A stretch of DNA of 64,000 bases from Aromatoleum evansii (GTDB taxonomy: Bacteria > Pseudomonadota > Gammaproteobacteria > Burkholderiales > Rhodocyclaceae), in assembly GCF_012910805.1 (NCBI RefSeq), contig NZ_WTVK01000015.1:45450-109449 (forward strand), given 5' to 3'. This document shows positions 29,385-40,427 of the stretch, piece by piece. Positions within the stretch are counted from its first letter, which is position 1. Each line of letters starts with the position of its first letter. Below the pieces are notes generated by a model. It did no database searches. It was given only the letters and a program-made list of their open reading frames with translations, and was not told where the DNA came from. The position numbers and the translations under genes are program-made.

Positions 29385-29900
29385 ATGACCAAGCGACTCA
29401 GCCTGCGCGAATTCCAGGAAGACCTGGTGAAGCGCTTTGCCGAAGCACAGAGCGGCAACCGCCGCGCATTGCTGGGCGTGCGGGCGGGGCGCGAAAACTG
29501 GCTGATCAACCTCACCGACAGCGGCGAGATCCTGCCCGCCCCGCCGCTCGCGCCCGTGCCGCTCACGCACGACTGGTTTCGCGGCCTCGCGAACGTGCGC
29601 GGCACGCTGTTCAGCGTGGTCGATTTCTCCGCCTTTCATGACGGACCGCTCACCCCGCCCGGCGGATCTGCGCGCCTGCTGCTGGTCGGCGCACGCCACG
29701 GCACGAACTGCGCGCTGCTGATCTCGAGCGCCCTCGGACTGCGCAACCCGGACGACTTCCATGTCGATCCCGATGGCGGCGCGGACGATCGCCCCTGGGT
29801 CGCCGAGCGCCTGCTCGACACCCGCGACCAGCACTGGCTGCGGCTGGACGTGCCGACGCTGCTCGCACAACGCGGCTTCCTGCAGGCCGGACTCGAGTGA
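29385..29900 (+). CDS. pilI: PilI, CheW-like adaptor
   Basis: 171 residues with a CheW-like fold: [23 protein letters not shown] and [18 protein letters not shown]. It couples the receptor PilJ to the PilL kinase. It starts 6 bp after pilH, and its place between pilH and pilJ is the conserved order. Confidence 0.9.
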   Translation: MTKRLSLREFQEDLVKRFAEAQSGNRRALLGVRAGRENWLINLTDSGEILPAPPLAPVPLTHDWFRGLANVRGTLFSVVDFSAFHDGPLTPPGGSARLLLVGARHGTNCALLISSALGLRNPDDFHVDPDGGADDRPWVAERLLDTRDQHWLRLDVPTLLAQRGFLQAGLE

Positions 29901-29967
29901 GCACGCACGCGCCCCATTTCCCAAACCTTCACGGCAACCCATCATCCGATCTCGCGGAGCACACACC

Positions 29968-32103
29968 ATGGCCCTCAAGCTTCCGACGCTGAACTTCAAG
30001 AAAAAGAAGAAGGCCGACCCGGAAGGCGCGCCCCTCGCCACCACCATCATGGAGGCGGTCCCGCCGCGGCGCAGCCCCGAACCGGCAGCAGCGAAGGGCG
30101 GCGGCAAGCGGGCAGGCAACGCTGCCAACCGCTTCGGCATGCTCGCCACGGTCTTCGCCGCAGCGTCCATGGTGGGTCTGGGCCTGCTCTACTACCAGTA
30201 CCGCCAGTCGGGCAACGCGACGGCCTACATCGCCGCGGCAGGCGAGATGGAAACCACCGCGCAGCGCATCGCCAAGGCCGCCCAGCTCTCCCTGCAAGGC
30301 AACACGCAGGCCTTCGCCGAGCTGCGCACGAGCACGAACCGCTTCACCGCGCTGCTGGACGCCCTGGCGAACGGCGGCGACATCGAAGGCCGCAGCCTCC
30401 CGGCCGCGCCCGCGGACGTACAGCCGCGGGTGGAAGACCTCGCGGCAAAATGGCGCCCCACCGCGGAGCTCGCCAACCAGCTGATCGCCCAGGAAAGCAA
30501 TCTCCTCGTGCTCAACCGCTCGGTCGCCACGATCAACCAGCAGAACGAGTCCCTGTATGAACAGGCGCGGCAGATCGTACAGGCGCGCGTCGGCAGCAAT
30601 GCGCGCGACGTCACGGCCGCCACGAACAGCGTCGTGCTGACGCAGCGCATCGCCAAGAACGCCAACGCGCTGCTGGTCGCGAACGCGATCGACCCGGAAA
30701 CGGCCTTCGCGCTGGGCAAGGATGCCAAGTCGCTGACCGAGGTGATCAACGAGCTGCGCGCGACCACCACCGATCCCGAAGGGCGGCGACGCGTAAATGA
30801 ATTCGCGACCGGCGCCACCGAGACCCTCGACGCCGTCGACGACATCCTGCAGCACATCCAGACGCTCGTGCAGGCGAAGAAGGCCGGCAGCGACATCTTC
30901 GGCGCGTCCGAGCCGCTGTCGAGCAGCGCTAGCGAACTCTCCGCGGCGCTGTCCGGCGCCACCGGCGGCCTGTCGCCGGCGACGCTCGGCGTCGCGCTCG
31001 CCGCGATTGTCGGCCTCATGGCCCTGAGCCGCATGGCGCAGGTGAACAACCGCGAACTCGCCGCGCGCCAGCACGAAGCCGAACAGCACCAGCGCACCGC
31101 GGAGAACGAGCGCAACATGGCGCAGCAGGCGATCCTGCGCCTGATGAACGAGATGGGCGATCTCGCCGACGGCGACCTCACCGTACGCACCACCGTTTCC
31201 GAAGACATCACCGGCGCGATCGCCGACTCGGTCAACTACACCATCGAGGAACTCTCGGTGCTGGTGCGCCGCATCAACGACGCCGCAACGCGCGTGACGC
31301 AGGCGACCGAATCCGCGCAGAAGACCTCCACCGAGCTCCTCGGCGCGACCGAACGGCAATCGCGCGAGATCGAGGAAGTCGGCGCAACCGTCGAGCAGAT
31401 GGCCAAGACCATGACGGAATCGTCCGAACGTGCCCTGCGCTCCGCCCAGGTCGCGCGGCGCTCGCTGGAATCGGCACGCAAGGGCGCGGGCGCCGTGGAA
31501 AACACCATCAAGGGCATGAACGGCATCCGCGAGCAGATCCAGGAAACCTCGAAGCGGATCAAACGCCTCGGCGAATCCTCGCAGGAGATCGGCGAGATCG
31601 TCGAACTGATTTCCGACATTACCGAACAGACCAACGTCCTCGCGCTGAACGCGGCCATCCAGGCCGCCTCGGCAGGCGAAGCGGGCCGCGGCTTCACCGT
31701 CGTCGCGGAAGAAGTGCAGCGCCTCGCGGAGCGCTCCGCCGAGGCGACCAAGCAGATCGCGGCGATCGTGAAGACGATTCAGACCGACACCAAGGACGCC
31801 GTCGGCTCAATGGAAAACGCCACCCGCGACGTGGTCGAAGGCGCGCAGCTGTCCGATGCTGCCGGCCAGGCGCTGGCCGAGATCGGCGAGGTGTCGACCG
31901 AGGCCGCGCGCCTCATTGAACAGATTTCCAGTGACACGCAGCACCAGGCAGCCACCGCGACCCGCGTCGCCGAAACCATGAAGGAAATTCTCGCGATTAC
32001 CGAACAGACCGCGACCGGCACGCGCCAGACCGCCGTGTCGGTCGGCCAGCTCGCCGACCTCGCCGTCGAACTCAAGGGTTCGGTGTCGGGCTTCAAGGTC
32101 TGA
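29968..32103 (+). CDS. pilJ: PilJ, methyl-accepting chemotaxis protein of the Pil-Chp system
   Basis: 711 residues. Short Lys-rich cytosolic start, membrane helix near residues 52-70, periplasmic PilJ-type helical sensor (about 75-330), second membrane helix near 335-352, HAMP-like linker, then a coiled-coil signalling domain with the hairpin tip [22 protein letters not shown] sequence (here [19 protein letters not shown]). It senses surface contact or ligand and feeds PilL. The ATG at 29968 follows CGCGGAGCAC. It is 67 bp after pilI. Confidence 0.95.
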   Translation: MALKLPTLNFKKKKKADPEGAPLATTIMEAVPPRRSPEPAAAKGGGKRAGNAANRFGMLATVFAAASMVGLGLLYYQYRQSGNATAYIAAAGEMETTAQRIAKAAQLSLQGNTQAFAELRTSTNRFTALLDALANGGDIEGRSLPAAPADVQPRVEDLAAKWRPTAELANQLIAQESNLLVLNRSVATINQQNESLYEQARQIVQARVGSNARDVTAATNSVVLTQRIAKNANALLVANAIDPETAFALGKDAKSLTEVINELRATTTDPEGRRRVNEFATGATETLDAVDDILQHIQTLVQAKKAGSDIFGASEPLSSSASELSAALSGATGGLSPATLGVALAAIVGLMALSRMAQVNNRELAARQHEAEQHQRTAENERNMAQQAILRLMNEMGDLADGDLTVRTTVSEDITGAIADSVNYTIEELSVLVRRINDAATRVTQATESAQKTSTELLGATERQSREIEEVGATVEQMAKTMTESSERALRSAQVARRSLESARKGAGAVENTIKGMNGIREQIQETSKRIKRLGESSQEIGEIVELISDITEQTNVLALNAAIQAASAGEAGRGFTVVAEEVQRLAERSAEATKQIAAIVKTIQTDTKDAVGSMENATRDVVEGAQLSDAAGQALAEIGEVSTEAARLIEQISSDTQHQAATATRVAETMKEILAITEQTATGTRQTAVSVGQLADLAVELKGSVSGFKV

Positions 32104-32132
32104 CGCACTCGCCCCTCGCTCGGGAACCGGCC

Positions 32133-35100
32133 ATGACGCACCCCTCTGAACTGGATCTGGGCCCGCTCACCTGGGTCAAGAACGAAATCGACCTCGCCCT
32201 CGCGCGGGCCGACGAGTCGCTCGAACAGGCGCTATCCGCATCCGACGCCCCGGGCCGCCTGCAGTTCGCGCAGACCCACCTGCATCAGGTGCGCGGCGCG
32301 CTCTCGATCGTCGGCCTGGACGGCCTCACCCAGTTCGCCTCCTCGCTCGACCAGTCGCTCGGGCTGCTTGCCCGCGGCGAACGCCCCATCGATGCAGCGA
32401 CCATCGCCCTGGCGCGGCGCGCGCTCGCGACGATGGGCAACTACATCGAAGAGCTGGTGCATGGCACGGCCGATCAGCCGCTGCGCCTGCTGCCGCTGTA
32501 CCGCGAAATCAACGCCATCCGCAGCGCGGACCCGGTCACGCCGGCCGAACTGTTCTTCCCCGACCTCACGCAACGTCCGCCGCGCCGCCAGATCGCCAGC
32601 GTCACGCTGACCGACGAAGCCCGTCAGGCGCAGCTGCGGGCGCAGCGCGCCCTGTTCCAGCGCGGCCTGCTGCAGTGGCTGCGCACGCCCAACGACTCGG
32701 CCGGCCCCTCGGCCATGCTGGACGCCGTCAAGGGCATGGAGGTACTGCATACCGGCGCCCCCGTCACCAACCTGTGGTACGCCGCGCAGGCCTTCCTCGA
32801 AGCGCTGGCGCACGGCGACCTGCCGGCTCAACCCGAGGTCAAGCGTCTGTGCTCGCAGCTCGATGCGCAGCTCAAACGGCTTGCCGATGCGCCCGTCGCG
32901 ATACCGGATCGCTTCATCCGCGAACTGCTGTACTGGGTCGCACAAGCCCCCGCCCGCACCGCCCAGCAGCAGGCCGTGCGCGACACCTGGCACCCCCATG
33001 CCCTGATTCCCGAGGCCGGCTCGACCGTCAGCGTCACGCCGCTTGCGCCGCTGCTCAAGTCGCTGCAGACCTCGATGTCCGCCACCAAACACGCGTGGGA
33101 CGAGTTCTCGGAAGGCCATGCCGCCGCCCTGCCGCGCTTCGCCGGCGGCCTCGCCGATGTCGCGGCCCAGGCGCCTCAGCTCGGGCGGCCCGCACTCGAT
33201 CGCCTGCTCGAAGCCCTGATCGAGTTCGTCCGCTGGCTGCGCAAGGACCCGCTGCAGAACACCGACAAGGTCGCCATCGAGGTCGCCACCGCGCTGCTGC
33301 TCGCGGAAGGAGCGCTCGACCGCGTCGTGCCCGACGCGGGCTTCTCGACGCAGGTCGCTGACACCGTCAGCCGCCTGGGCGCGGTGACGCGCGGCGAGTC
33401 GGTCGAACCTGCCGAGCACTCGCCGACGGTCGAGACGGCACGCCGCCTGCAGGAACGCGAAGCGGTCGGCCAGCTGGCCCGGGAGATCCTCTCGAGCCTC
33501 GCGCAGGTCGAACAGATCCTCGACGACTTCTTCCGCAACCAGCAGAAGCGCGCACCGCTCGAGAATCTCGCGACGCCGCTCAAGCAGGTGGAAGGGGCGC
33601 TGACCCTGATCGGCGACCCCGACGCGATCGCGCTCGTGCACGACGCCGCAGGCACCGTTGCCCGGCTCGCAGCGAGCGACGCAGAGCCGGAAGCAGGCCA
33701 GTTCGAAGGACTCGCGCAGCGCCTGTCGGCCCTCGGTTTCTACGTCCAGGCCCTGCAGCACGGCCCGGCGAACCTACAGGCCTTCCTCGACCCGAGCGCC
33801 CGGCGCGCGCAGGCAAGCGCCGAAACGGCCGCCCTGACGATCGAGCTGCCGCGCTTCGCCGAAGTGGTTCAGCCGGCCACCACGGCAACAACGGCCGGCG
33901 TAGCGGCAGCGCCCTCCGCGGCCGAGCAGCCCCCTGCCGCTGCGACGCCCGCGGCTGAAGTGGAGGAACTCGCCGCTGCGGCGCCCGCTGAAGCTCCCGC
34001 GCCCGCAGCGCCGGCCGTCGAGGAGGCAGCGCTCGAGGCTCCGCTCCCGATCGAGGAAGTCGAAACCGACCTCAACTTCCAGCCGCCGCTCGAACCGGCC
34101 GAGCCGAGCCCGCCCCAGATCCACGTCGACTTCGCTCCGATCGAGTTGCCGCCCGAGACACCGGCACCTGCGCTTGCTCCGGCGCCAACCCCGACGACAC
34201 CGCCCGCAGCGGCGCCCAGTGCCGCGGAAATCGACGCCGAACTGCTCGAGATCTTCATCGAGGAAGCCCACGAGGTTCTCGCCAACATCGCCGAGCAGGT
34301 CGAGCTGTCGCGCACGGCACCGGGCAACGCCGAGCACCTCACGTCGATCCGGCGCGGCTTCCACACACTCAAGGGCAGCGGCCGCATGGTCGGCCTACGC
34401 GATCTCGGCGAGGCTGCCTGGGGGCTGGAGCAGACCCTCAACCGCTGGCTCCAGCTCGAATGGCCGCCGACCCCGGCCCTTCACCATCTCATCGGGGATG
34501 CCTGCGAGAGCTTCTCCGCGTGGGTCTCCGATCTGGAGGCGGGAGGCAGCCAGGCACGCGACGTCGCCGCCCTGATGGCGGAAGCCGAGCGCCTGCGCAG
34601 CAGCGACACGCCGATCAGCGAGCCGGCGCCCCAGGGTGCGGCGACGCCTGCCGCCGAACCCGCGGCAGCCGCTGAGGCCGCCCTCGCCTTCGCGACGCTC
34701 GAACAGGCCGCAAGCGGCGAGATCCTGCCGGTCACAACCCCGGCGGCCGAAGAGGAAGAGATCGTCGTCGAGGAATCCCTCGAGGCGCTCGAACTCGAGG
34801 CGCCGGGCGAGGAAATCGCGCTCGACGAGGAAGAGGCCGGCGAAGGCTTCGAAGCTGCGGCCGGGAGCGAGTACGCACCGAAGACGAGCCAGCTCGACGA
34901 GTTCCGGACGAGCGGTGCAATCGCACAGCCGGAAGAGACGGCGACATTCGAGGAAATATCCCTCGAGCCCGCCGCTGAAGAGACCTTCGTACTCGAGGAA
35001 CTGGAAGAAGCGCCGTCGGCAGTAATCGGCGAAGAGCTCCTGTTCCCCCTCGAAACCGGCGACCTGGCAACCGGCGAGCCCTCGGGCGCAACGCCCCCCG

Positions 35101-38100
35101 CCGCGGAAGCGGAACAGCCGCCAGCGCTCGATTTCACCGCCGAACCCGAAGAAGCGATCACGCTCGAAGCCCTGCCCGAACTCGAACTTCCGCCGGCGAC
35201 CGGGGAGCGGCCCGGCTTCGAGACGAACGTCGCGCTGGAACGGACGACCGGAATCGAGGAGCCCATCCCGCTGACAGAGGCGGAGGCGGCCGACGCCGCC
35301 GAGGCACAGGAACTCGAGGAACTGGCCGAACTCGAGGAGGTGCTCGATCTTGAGGACAGCATCGATCTCGAAGAGGCGGTGGAACTGGAAGAGCCCCTCG
35401 AGGAGGAGCCCCCCGCCGCCATCGAGCCTCTCGAGCTGGAAGAGACCGGCGCACTCGCAACGCCCTTTGCCGAGGAAACCCCTGCCGCAAGCGAAGCACC
35501 GCAGGAGATCGAGGAGGCGACCGTCGACCTCGAGGAACTCGAGGTGCCGATCGAGCGCGACGTCGTCCACGTCGGCGACAACGAGATCAGCCGCCCGCTC
35601 TACGACCTGTACCTCGGAGAGGCGCGGCACCATCTGGGCACCCTGCGCGACGAACTTGGCCGCCTCGCGGCCAACCCCACCCTGATCCCGGCCGAAGCCG
35701 CCCTGCGCGCCGCGCACACGCTTGCCGGCATCTCGGGCACCACGCGCCTGATGAGCGTGCAAGGTCTCGCACGCGCGCTCGAGCACGCGATCGAGCGCCT
35801 GCGAGAGGGCGCCCACCCGCCGACCGCCGAGCAGTCCGCGGTCATGAAGAGCTCCAACGACACCCTCGAGGCGATGGTCGCGCAGGTTGCATTGCGCCAG
35901 ATGCCGATCGAGGTGCCCGAACTGATCGAGCAGCTCGACGGCATCGGCCGCACGCTCGCCCTCGACGTCGGCTTCGAGCCGGAAGGCGCAGTCATCGAGG
36001 AGGAGGTTCCCGAACAGCCGTCCGCCGCTGGGCAAGCCCCCGAGGCCGCGGCCCCCGCTGCGACCGTCGCCGACGATCTCGACGAGCAGCTCCTGCCGGT
36101 CTTCCTCGAGGAAGGCGCGGAACTGCTTGCCGATCTGCACGCGACGCTGCGACGCTGGAGCAGTGGCGACCCCTCGGCCGATCACGCCAAGGCGACGGCC
36201 CGCCTGCTGCACACGCTCAAGGGCAGCGCGCGCATGGCCGGCGCGATGAGCCTCGGCGAGCACGTGCACCAGCTCGAATCGCAGCTCGAAGCCGGCCGCG
36301 AAGCGGGGCGCGACGCCGCCGAGATGATCGACGAGCTCGTCGGCGGACTGGACCGCACCGAGCAGATGATGGGCGCGCTCACCGGCACACCCGCCCCGGC
36401 AACGCCGGCGGCCGCTGGCGCGACCGAAGTCGCGGTCTCCGTGGCTGCGCCCGAAGCCGCGCCGACCGAGGGCGAAACCAGCGCGACGGCGACGCTGCGC
36501 GTGCGCGCCGACACCGTCGACCGCTTCGTCAATGAAGCCGGCGAGATCGGCATCGCCCGCACCCGCATCGCCGGCGAACTGCGCACGCTGCGCCGCTCGC
36601 TGCTGGACCTGACCGAAAACGTCATCCGCCTGCGCAACCAGCTGCGCGAGGTCGAGATCCAGGCCGACGTGCAGATGCAGTCGCGCATCGCCCATACCGG
36701 CACCAGCGAGGGGGACTTCGATCCGCTGGAGATGGACCGCTACACCCGCCTGCAGGAGCTCACGCGGATGATGGCGGAGAGCGTCGGCGACGTCACGACC
36801 GTGCAACAGAGCCTGCTGCGCAACCTCGACGGCGCCGAACTCGCGCTGAACAGCCAGGCCCGCCTGTCGCGCGACCTGCAGCAGGCGCTGATGCAGGTGC
36901 GCATGGTGCCCTTCGACAGCCTCGCCGACCGCCTCTATCGTGTCACGCGCCAGACGGCCAAGGATCTCGGCAAGCGCGCCAACCTCGACCTGCGCGGCGG
37001 TCGCATCGAGATCGACCGCAGCGTGCTGGAACATATCACCGCACCGCTCGAACACCTGCTGCGCAACGCCATCGCACACGGCCTCGAGGCCCCGGAGACG
37101 CGCAGCGCCGCCGGCAAGAACGAGATCGGCCAGATCACGCTGAGCGTCAGCCAGGAAGGCAACGAAATCGCGATCAGCCTCGCCGACGACGGCGCCGGCC
37201 TCGATTACGAACGCATCGCCGAGCGGGCACGTGCTAACGGCCTGCTCGGGCCGGCCGAGATCGCCGACGAGCGCCGCCTGACGAACCTGATCTTCCTCCC
37301 CGGCTTCTCCACCGCCAGCAACGTATCCACGGTGTCCGGCCGCGGCGTCGGCATGGACGTCGTGAAGTCCGAGACCGCGGCGGTGGGCGGGCGCATCGAC
37401 ATCCGCTCGACGCGCGGCGCCGGCACGGAATTCCGCATCTACCTGCCGCTCACGCTGGCCGTGACGCAGGCCCTGCTGGTCAGCGCGGGCGGGCGTACCT
37501 ACGCCATCCCCTCGAGCATGGTCGCGCAGGTCATGGAGCTGAAGGCCGGGGCGCTGCGGGAGCTGCGCGCCGCCGGCGGCACGGACTGGCAGGACATGCA
37601 CTTCAACTATCGCTACCTGCCGCGCCTGCTCGGCGACGCGGCGAGCCAGCCCGAGGAGCAGCGCTTCAACTGGGTGCTGCTGCTGCGCGCCGGCGCCCAG
37701 ACGCTCGCGCTGCACGTCGATGCGCTGCGCGGCAACCAGGAAATCGTCGTCAAGAACGCCGGCCCGCAGCTCGCTCGCGTGGTCGGCATTTCCGGCGCGA
37801 CGGTGCTGGGCGACGGCGAGATCGTGCTGATCCTCAACCCGGTCGCGCTCGCCAGCCGCAGCCTCGCGGAGGCGGAAGGCGCCGCGCAGGCGCCGGGTGC
37901 CGCCGCGCCGGTCGAGGCGACGCAGGTCGTCCAGCCGACCGTGATGGTCGTCGACGACTCGCTGACGGTGCGCAAGATCACCGGCCGCCTGCTCGAACGC
38001 GAAGGCTATCGCGTGATCACCGCCAAGGACGGCGTCGAGGCGCTGGAGCGCCTGATCGAGTCGGTGCCCGACGTCATCCTGTCGGACATCGAGATGCCGC

Positions 38101-38312
38101 GCATGGACGGCTTCGACCTGCTGCGCAACATCCGCGCCGATGAGCGCACGCGCGACGTGCCGGTGATCATGATCACCTCGCGCCTGGCGGACAAGCATCG
38201 CCAGTTGGCCGAGAAGATCGGCGCCAGCGAGTATCTCGGCAAACCCTACGAGGAAGGCGAGCTGCTGGCCCTGCTGCAGCACTACACCGGGAAGGCGCGC
38301 GCGGAGGCCTGA
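32133..38312 (+). CDS. pilL: PilL/ChpA hybrid histidine kinase with several Hpt domains
   Basis: 2059 residues. Order seen: N-terminal Hpt-like domain with His51 (HQVRGA); a helical region with a degenerate Hpt near 455-560; a Pro/Ala-rich linker; Hpt with His744 (HTLKGSGRM); a Glu-rich acidic linker of about 270 residues (870-1140); Hpt with His1195 (HTLAGISG); Hpt with His1360 (HTLKGSARM); dimerisation region; HATPase with LLRNAIAHGLE, DDGAGLDY and GRGVGMDVV; CheW-like domain (about 1775-1910); receiver (about 1933-2055) with Asp1985 in SDIEMPRMDG. It phosphorylates PilG and PilH. The 3' end overlaps the convergent photolyase gene by 31 bp. Confidence 0.95.
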   Translation: MTHPSELDLGPLTWVKNEIDLALARADESLEQALSASDAPGRLQFAQTHLHQVRGALSIVGLDGLTQFASSLDQSLGLLARGERPIDAATIALARRALATMGNYIEELVHGTADQPLRLLPLYREINAIRSADPVTPAELFFPDLTQRPPRRQIASVTLTDEARQAQLRAQRALFQRGLLQWLRTPNDSAGPSAMLDAVKGMEVLHTGAPVTNLWYAAQAFLEALAHGDLPAQPEVKRLCSQLDAQLKRLADAPVAIPDRFIRELLYWVAQAPARTAQQQAVRDTWHPHALIPEAGSTVSVTPLAPLLKSLQTSMSATKHAWDEFSEGHAAALPRFAGGLADVAAQAPQLGRPALDRLLEALIEFVRWLRKDPLQNTDKVAIEVATALLLAEGALDRVVPDAGFSTQVADTVSRLGAVTRGESVEPAEHSPTVETARRLQEREAVGQLAREILSSLAQVEQILDDFFRNQQKRAPLENLATPLKQVEGALTLIGDPDAIALVHDAAGTVARLAASDAEPEAGQFEGLAQRLSALGFYVQALQHGPANLQAFLDPSARRAQASAETAALTIELPRFAEVVQPATTATTAGVAAAPSAAEQPPAAATPAAEVEELAAAAPAEAPAPAAPAVEEAALEAPLPIEEVETDLNFQPPLEPAEPSPPQIHVDFAPIELPPETPAPALAPAPTPTTPPAAAPSAAEIDAELLEIFIEEAHEVLANIAEQVELSRTAPGNAEHLTSIRRGFHTLKGSGRMVGLRDLGEAAWGLEQTLNRWLQLEWPPTPALHHLIGDACESFSAWVSDLEAGGSQARDVAALMAEAERLRSSDTPISEPAPQGAATPAAEPAAAAEAALAFATLEQAASGEILPVTTPAAEEEEIVVEESLEALELEAPGEEIALDEEEAGEGFEAAAGSEYAPKTSQLDEFRTSGAIAQPEETATFEEISLEPAAEETFVLEELEEAPSAVIGEELLFPLETGDLATGEPSGATPPAAEAEQPPALDFTAEPEEAITLEALPELELPPATGERPGFETNVALERTTGIEEPIPLTEAEAADAAEAQELEELAELEEVLDLEDSIDLEEAVELEEPLEEEPPAAIEPLELEETGALATPFAEETPAASEAPQEIEEATVDLEELEVPIERDVVHVGDNEISRPLYDLYLGEARHHLGTLRDELGRLAANPTLIPAEAALRAAHTLAGISGTTRLMSVQGLARALEHAIERLREGAHPPTAEQSAVMKSSNDTLEAMVAQVALRQMPIEVPELIEQLDGIGRTLALDVGFEPEGAVIEEEVPEQPSAAGQAPEAAAPAATVADDLDEQLLPVFLEEGAELLADLHATLRRWSSGDPSADHAKATARLLHTLKGSARMAGAMSLGEHVHQLESQLEAGREAGRDAAEMIDELVGGLDRTEQMMGALTGTPAPATPAAAGATEVAVSVAAPEAAPTEGETSATATLRVRADTVDRFVNEAGEIGIARTRIAGELRTLRRSLLDLTENVIRLRNQLREVEIQADVQMQSRIAHTGTSEGDFDPLEMDRYTRLQELTRMMAESVGDVTTVQQSLLRNLDGAELALNSQARLSRDLQQALMQVRMVPFDSLADRLYRVTRQTAKDLGKRANLDLRGGRIEIDRSVLEHITAPLEHLLRNAIAHGLEAPETRSAAGKNEIGQITLSVSQEGNEIAISLADDGAGLDYERIAERARANGLLGPAEIADERRLTNLIFLPGFSTASNVSTVSGRGVGMDVVKSETAAVGGRIDIRSTRGAGTEFRIYLPLTLAVTQALLVSAGGRTYAIPSSMVAQVMELKAGALRELRAAGGTDWQDMHFNYRYLPRLLGDAASQPEEQRFNWVLLLRAGAQTLALHVDALRGNQEIVVKNAGPQLARVVGISGATVLGDGEIVLILNPVALASRSLAEAEGAAQAPGAAAPVEATQVVQPTVMVVDDSLTVRKITGRLLEREGYRVITAKDGVEALERLIESVPDVILSDIEMPRMDGFDLLRNIRADERTRDVPVIMITSRLADKHRQLAEKIGASEYLGKPYEEGELLALLQHYTGKARAEA

Positions 38313-39766
38313 TCGCGCCGCCCGGCTCGGTCCCGCGCCACGGCAAAGCGCGCGAGCGTACGCTCGCGCGCCGTGGCGTGATCGACCACCGGCGCCGGGT
38401 AGTCCCGGCCGATACGCACGCCCGCAGCCGTCTGGTCCGCCGCGCCCATCTTCCACGGCGCATGGACGTACTTGTCCGGCACGCGCGCGAGTTCCGGCAG
38501 GTAGCGACGGACGAAGCGCCCCTCCGGATCGAAGCGCAGCGACTGCGTGACCGGATTGAAGATGCGGAAATACGGCTGCGCGTCGCAGCCCGTCGACGCC
38601 GCCCACTGCCATCCGCCGTTGTTGGCCGCGAGGTCGTAGTCCAGCAGATGGTCGGCGAAATGGCGCTCGCCGCGCCGCCAGTCGACGCCCAGGTCCTTGG
38701 TGAGGAAGGACGCCACGATCATGCGCAGCCGGTTGTGCATGTAGCCCGTGGCGTCGAGCTGGCGCATCGCCGCATCGACCAGCGGATACCCGGTGCGTCC
38801 CTCGCACCACGCCGCAAACAGCTCCGGCGCCGCGTCCCACGCGATCCGGTCGCACTCGGGCCTGAAGCTCCCCGTCACGACGCGTGGGTGGTGCCACAGG
38901 ATCATGTGGTAGAAGTCGCGCCACACCAGTTCGCCGAGCCAGCTCTGCGCCCCGGCCCCGCCGTCGGCCCATGCGAACGCCGCCAGTTCGCGGACGGACA
39001 CGGTGCCGAAGCGCAGGTGCGTGGACAGGTAGGACACGCCCTTGACAGCGGGAAAGTCGCGCGCCTCGCGATAGCGCCCGATGCGCCCGGCGAAGTCCGC
39101 GAACAGCGCCCGGCCGCCGCTCATGCCGGTCGGTATGCGCAGCCCGGCGAGGTTGGTCGGCACGAACCCCAGCTCCTCGAGGCCGGGCACGCGCTCGCCC
39201 GCGGCCTTGGGCGCGAGCTGCGCGGCGTAGCGCTCCACCGGGTAGGCCTGCACATAAAAGCCGTCGAGCTTCTTCAACCACGCGTTGCGGTAGGGCGTGA
39301 ATACGCTGTACGGCTGGCCGCCCTGGGTCAGGATCTCGTCGCGCTCGAAGATCACCTGGTCCTTGAAGTCCTCGAAGCCGATCCGCGCTTCCGCAAGCCG
39401 CTCCGCCACGCGCCGGTCGCGCGCGATCGCCGCCGGTTCGTAGTCGCGATTGCTCAGCACCGCCTCCACGCCGAGTTGCGCCGCCAGGGCCGGGATCAGC
39501 TCATCGGCGCGCCCGTGTCGCACGATCAGGCCCGATCCGCTCCCGCCCGCCCGGCGCGACAGGGCGTCGAGCGCAGCGTCGAGCTCCTGCACGCTGCGCC
39601 AGATGAACTCGACGCGCCGGTCGCTGCGGCTCGGCAGTGCGTCGAGAATCTCCGTATCGAACACGAAGACGCAATGGACCCGCCCGAAGCGACGCAGCGC
39701 GTGATACAGCGCAGCGTGATCGAAACTGCGCAGGTCGCGGCGAAACCACACGAGAGCTGAGGACAT
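38282..39766 (-). CDS. phrB: Deoxyribodipyrimidine photolyase (class I CPD type)
   Basis: Light-driven repair of pyrimidine dimers. 494 residues from MSSALVWFRRDLR, the usual N-terminus; an ATG ten codons upstream is possible. The antenna domain begins LVWFRRDLRSFDHAAL, and the FAD domain shows GVSYLSTHLRFGT, LVWRDFYH, GYPLVDAAMRQL, GYMHNRLRMIVASFL and NNGGWQWAASTGCDAQPYFRIFNP-type residues (Trp chain and substrate pocket). The 3' end overlaps pilL by 31 bp, tail to tail. Confidence 0.95.
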   Translation of the reverse strand: MSSALVWFRRDLRSFDHAALYHALRRFGRVHCVFVFDTEILDALPSRSDRRVEFIWRSVQELDAALDALSRRAGGSGSGLIVRHGRADELIPALAAQLGVEAVLSNRDYEPAAIARDRRVAERLAEARIGFEDFKDQVIFERDEILTQGGQPYSVFTPYRNAWLKKLDGFYVQAYPVERYAAQLAPKAAGERVPGLEELGFVPTNLAGLRIPTGMSGGRALFADFAGRIGRYREARDFPAVKGVSYLSTHLRFGTVSVRELAAFAWADGGAGAQSWLGELVWRDFYHMILWHHPRVVTGSFRPECDRIAWDAAPELFAAWCEGRTGYPLVDAAMRQLDATGYMHNRLRMIVASFLTKDLGVDWRRGERHFADHLLDYDLAANNGGWQWAASTGCDAQPYFRIFNPVTQSLRFDPEGRFVRRYLPELARVPDKYVHAPWKMGAADQTAAGVRIGRDYPAPVVDHATARERTLARFAVARDRAGRRDQASARAFPV

Positions 39767-39860
39767 GAAGAAACCCGGGAATTCGGAAAGTCGCATTCTG
39801 ACGCACCCATGCCGCACAGGTTCCTGCTCCATGCCGCGCGCGAGAGGCTAAAATGCAGCC

Positions 39861-40427
39861 ATGAGCGAAATCATGTCGAACCTCACGCATCATTTCCTGA
39901 TCGCCATGCCCAGCATGGCCGATCCGAATTTCTCGCGCACGCTGACCTACATCGCCGAGCACAACGACCAGGGCGCGCTCGGGATCATCGTCAACCGGCC
40001 GATCGACATGACGCTCGCCACGCTCTTCGAGCGCGTCGAACTGCCGCTCGACGCCGCGGGCTTCGCCGACCAGCCGGTGTACTTCGGCGGCCCGGTGCAG
40101 ACCGACCGCGGCTTCGTGCTGCATCGGCCCGCGGGCGAATGGCACTCCACCCTGAACGTGAATGACGAAGCCGGCCTGACCAGCTCACGCGACATCCTGC
40201 AGGCCATCGGCAGCACCGGCCAGCCCGCCGACGTGCTCGTGACGCTGGGCTACGCCGGCTGGACCGCCGGCCAGCTCGAACAGGAGATCGCCGACAACGC
40301 GTGGCTGACCGTGCGCGCCGATCTCTCTATCGTCTTCGACCTGCCGCCCGAGGAGCGCCTCGCCGCCGCCATGCAGAAGCTCGGCATCGACTTCACGAAC
40401 CTCAGCGAGACGGCCGGGCATGCCTGA
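39861..40427 (+). CDS. YqgE/AlgH family protein
   Basis: 188 residues with the family pattern [34 protein letters not shown] and [12 protein letters not shown]. The function is not established; the family is almost always next to ruvX, as here. The start could also be four codons later (39873, MSNLTHHF). It overlaps ruvX by 8 bp. Confidence 0.92.
   Translation: MSEIMSNLTHHFLIAMPSMADPNFSRTLTYIAEHNDQGALGIIVNRPIDMTLATLFERVELPLDAAGFADQPVYFGGPVQTDRGFVLHRPAGEWHSTLNVNDEAGLTSSRDILQAIGSTGQPADVLVTLGYAGWTAGQLEQEIADNAWLTVRADLSIVFDLPPEERLAAAMQKLGIDFTNLSETAGHA

Noticed and set aside
34395..39281. 1628-codon open frame on the minus strand, antisense to most of pilL and into the photolyase gene
   Set aside because: It is a by-product of high GC in third positions of pilL; the translation is low-complexity Arg/Ala/Val/Asp-rich, matches no family, and pilL is unmistakable on the other strand. 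Its downstream part at 38.3-39.3 kb is a shifted frame of phrB.
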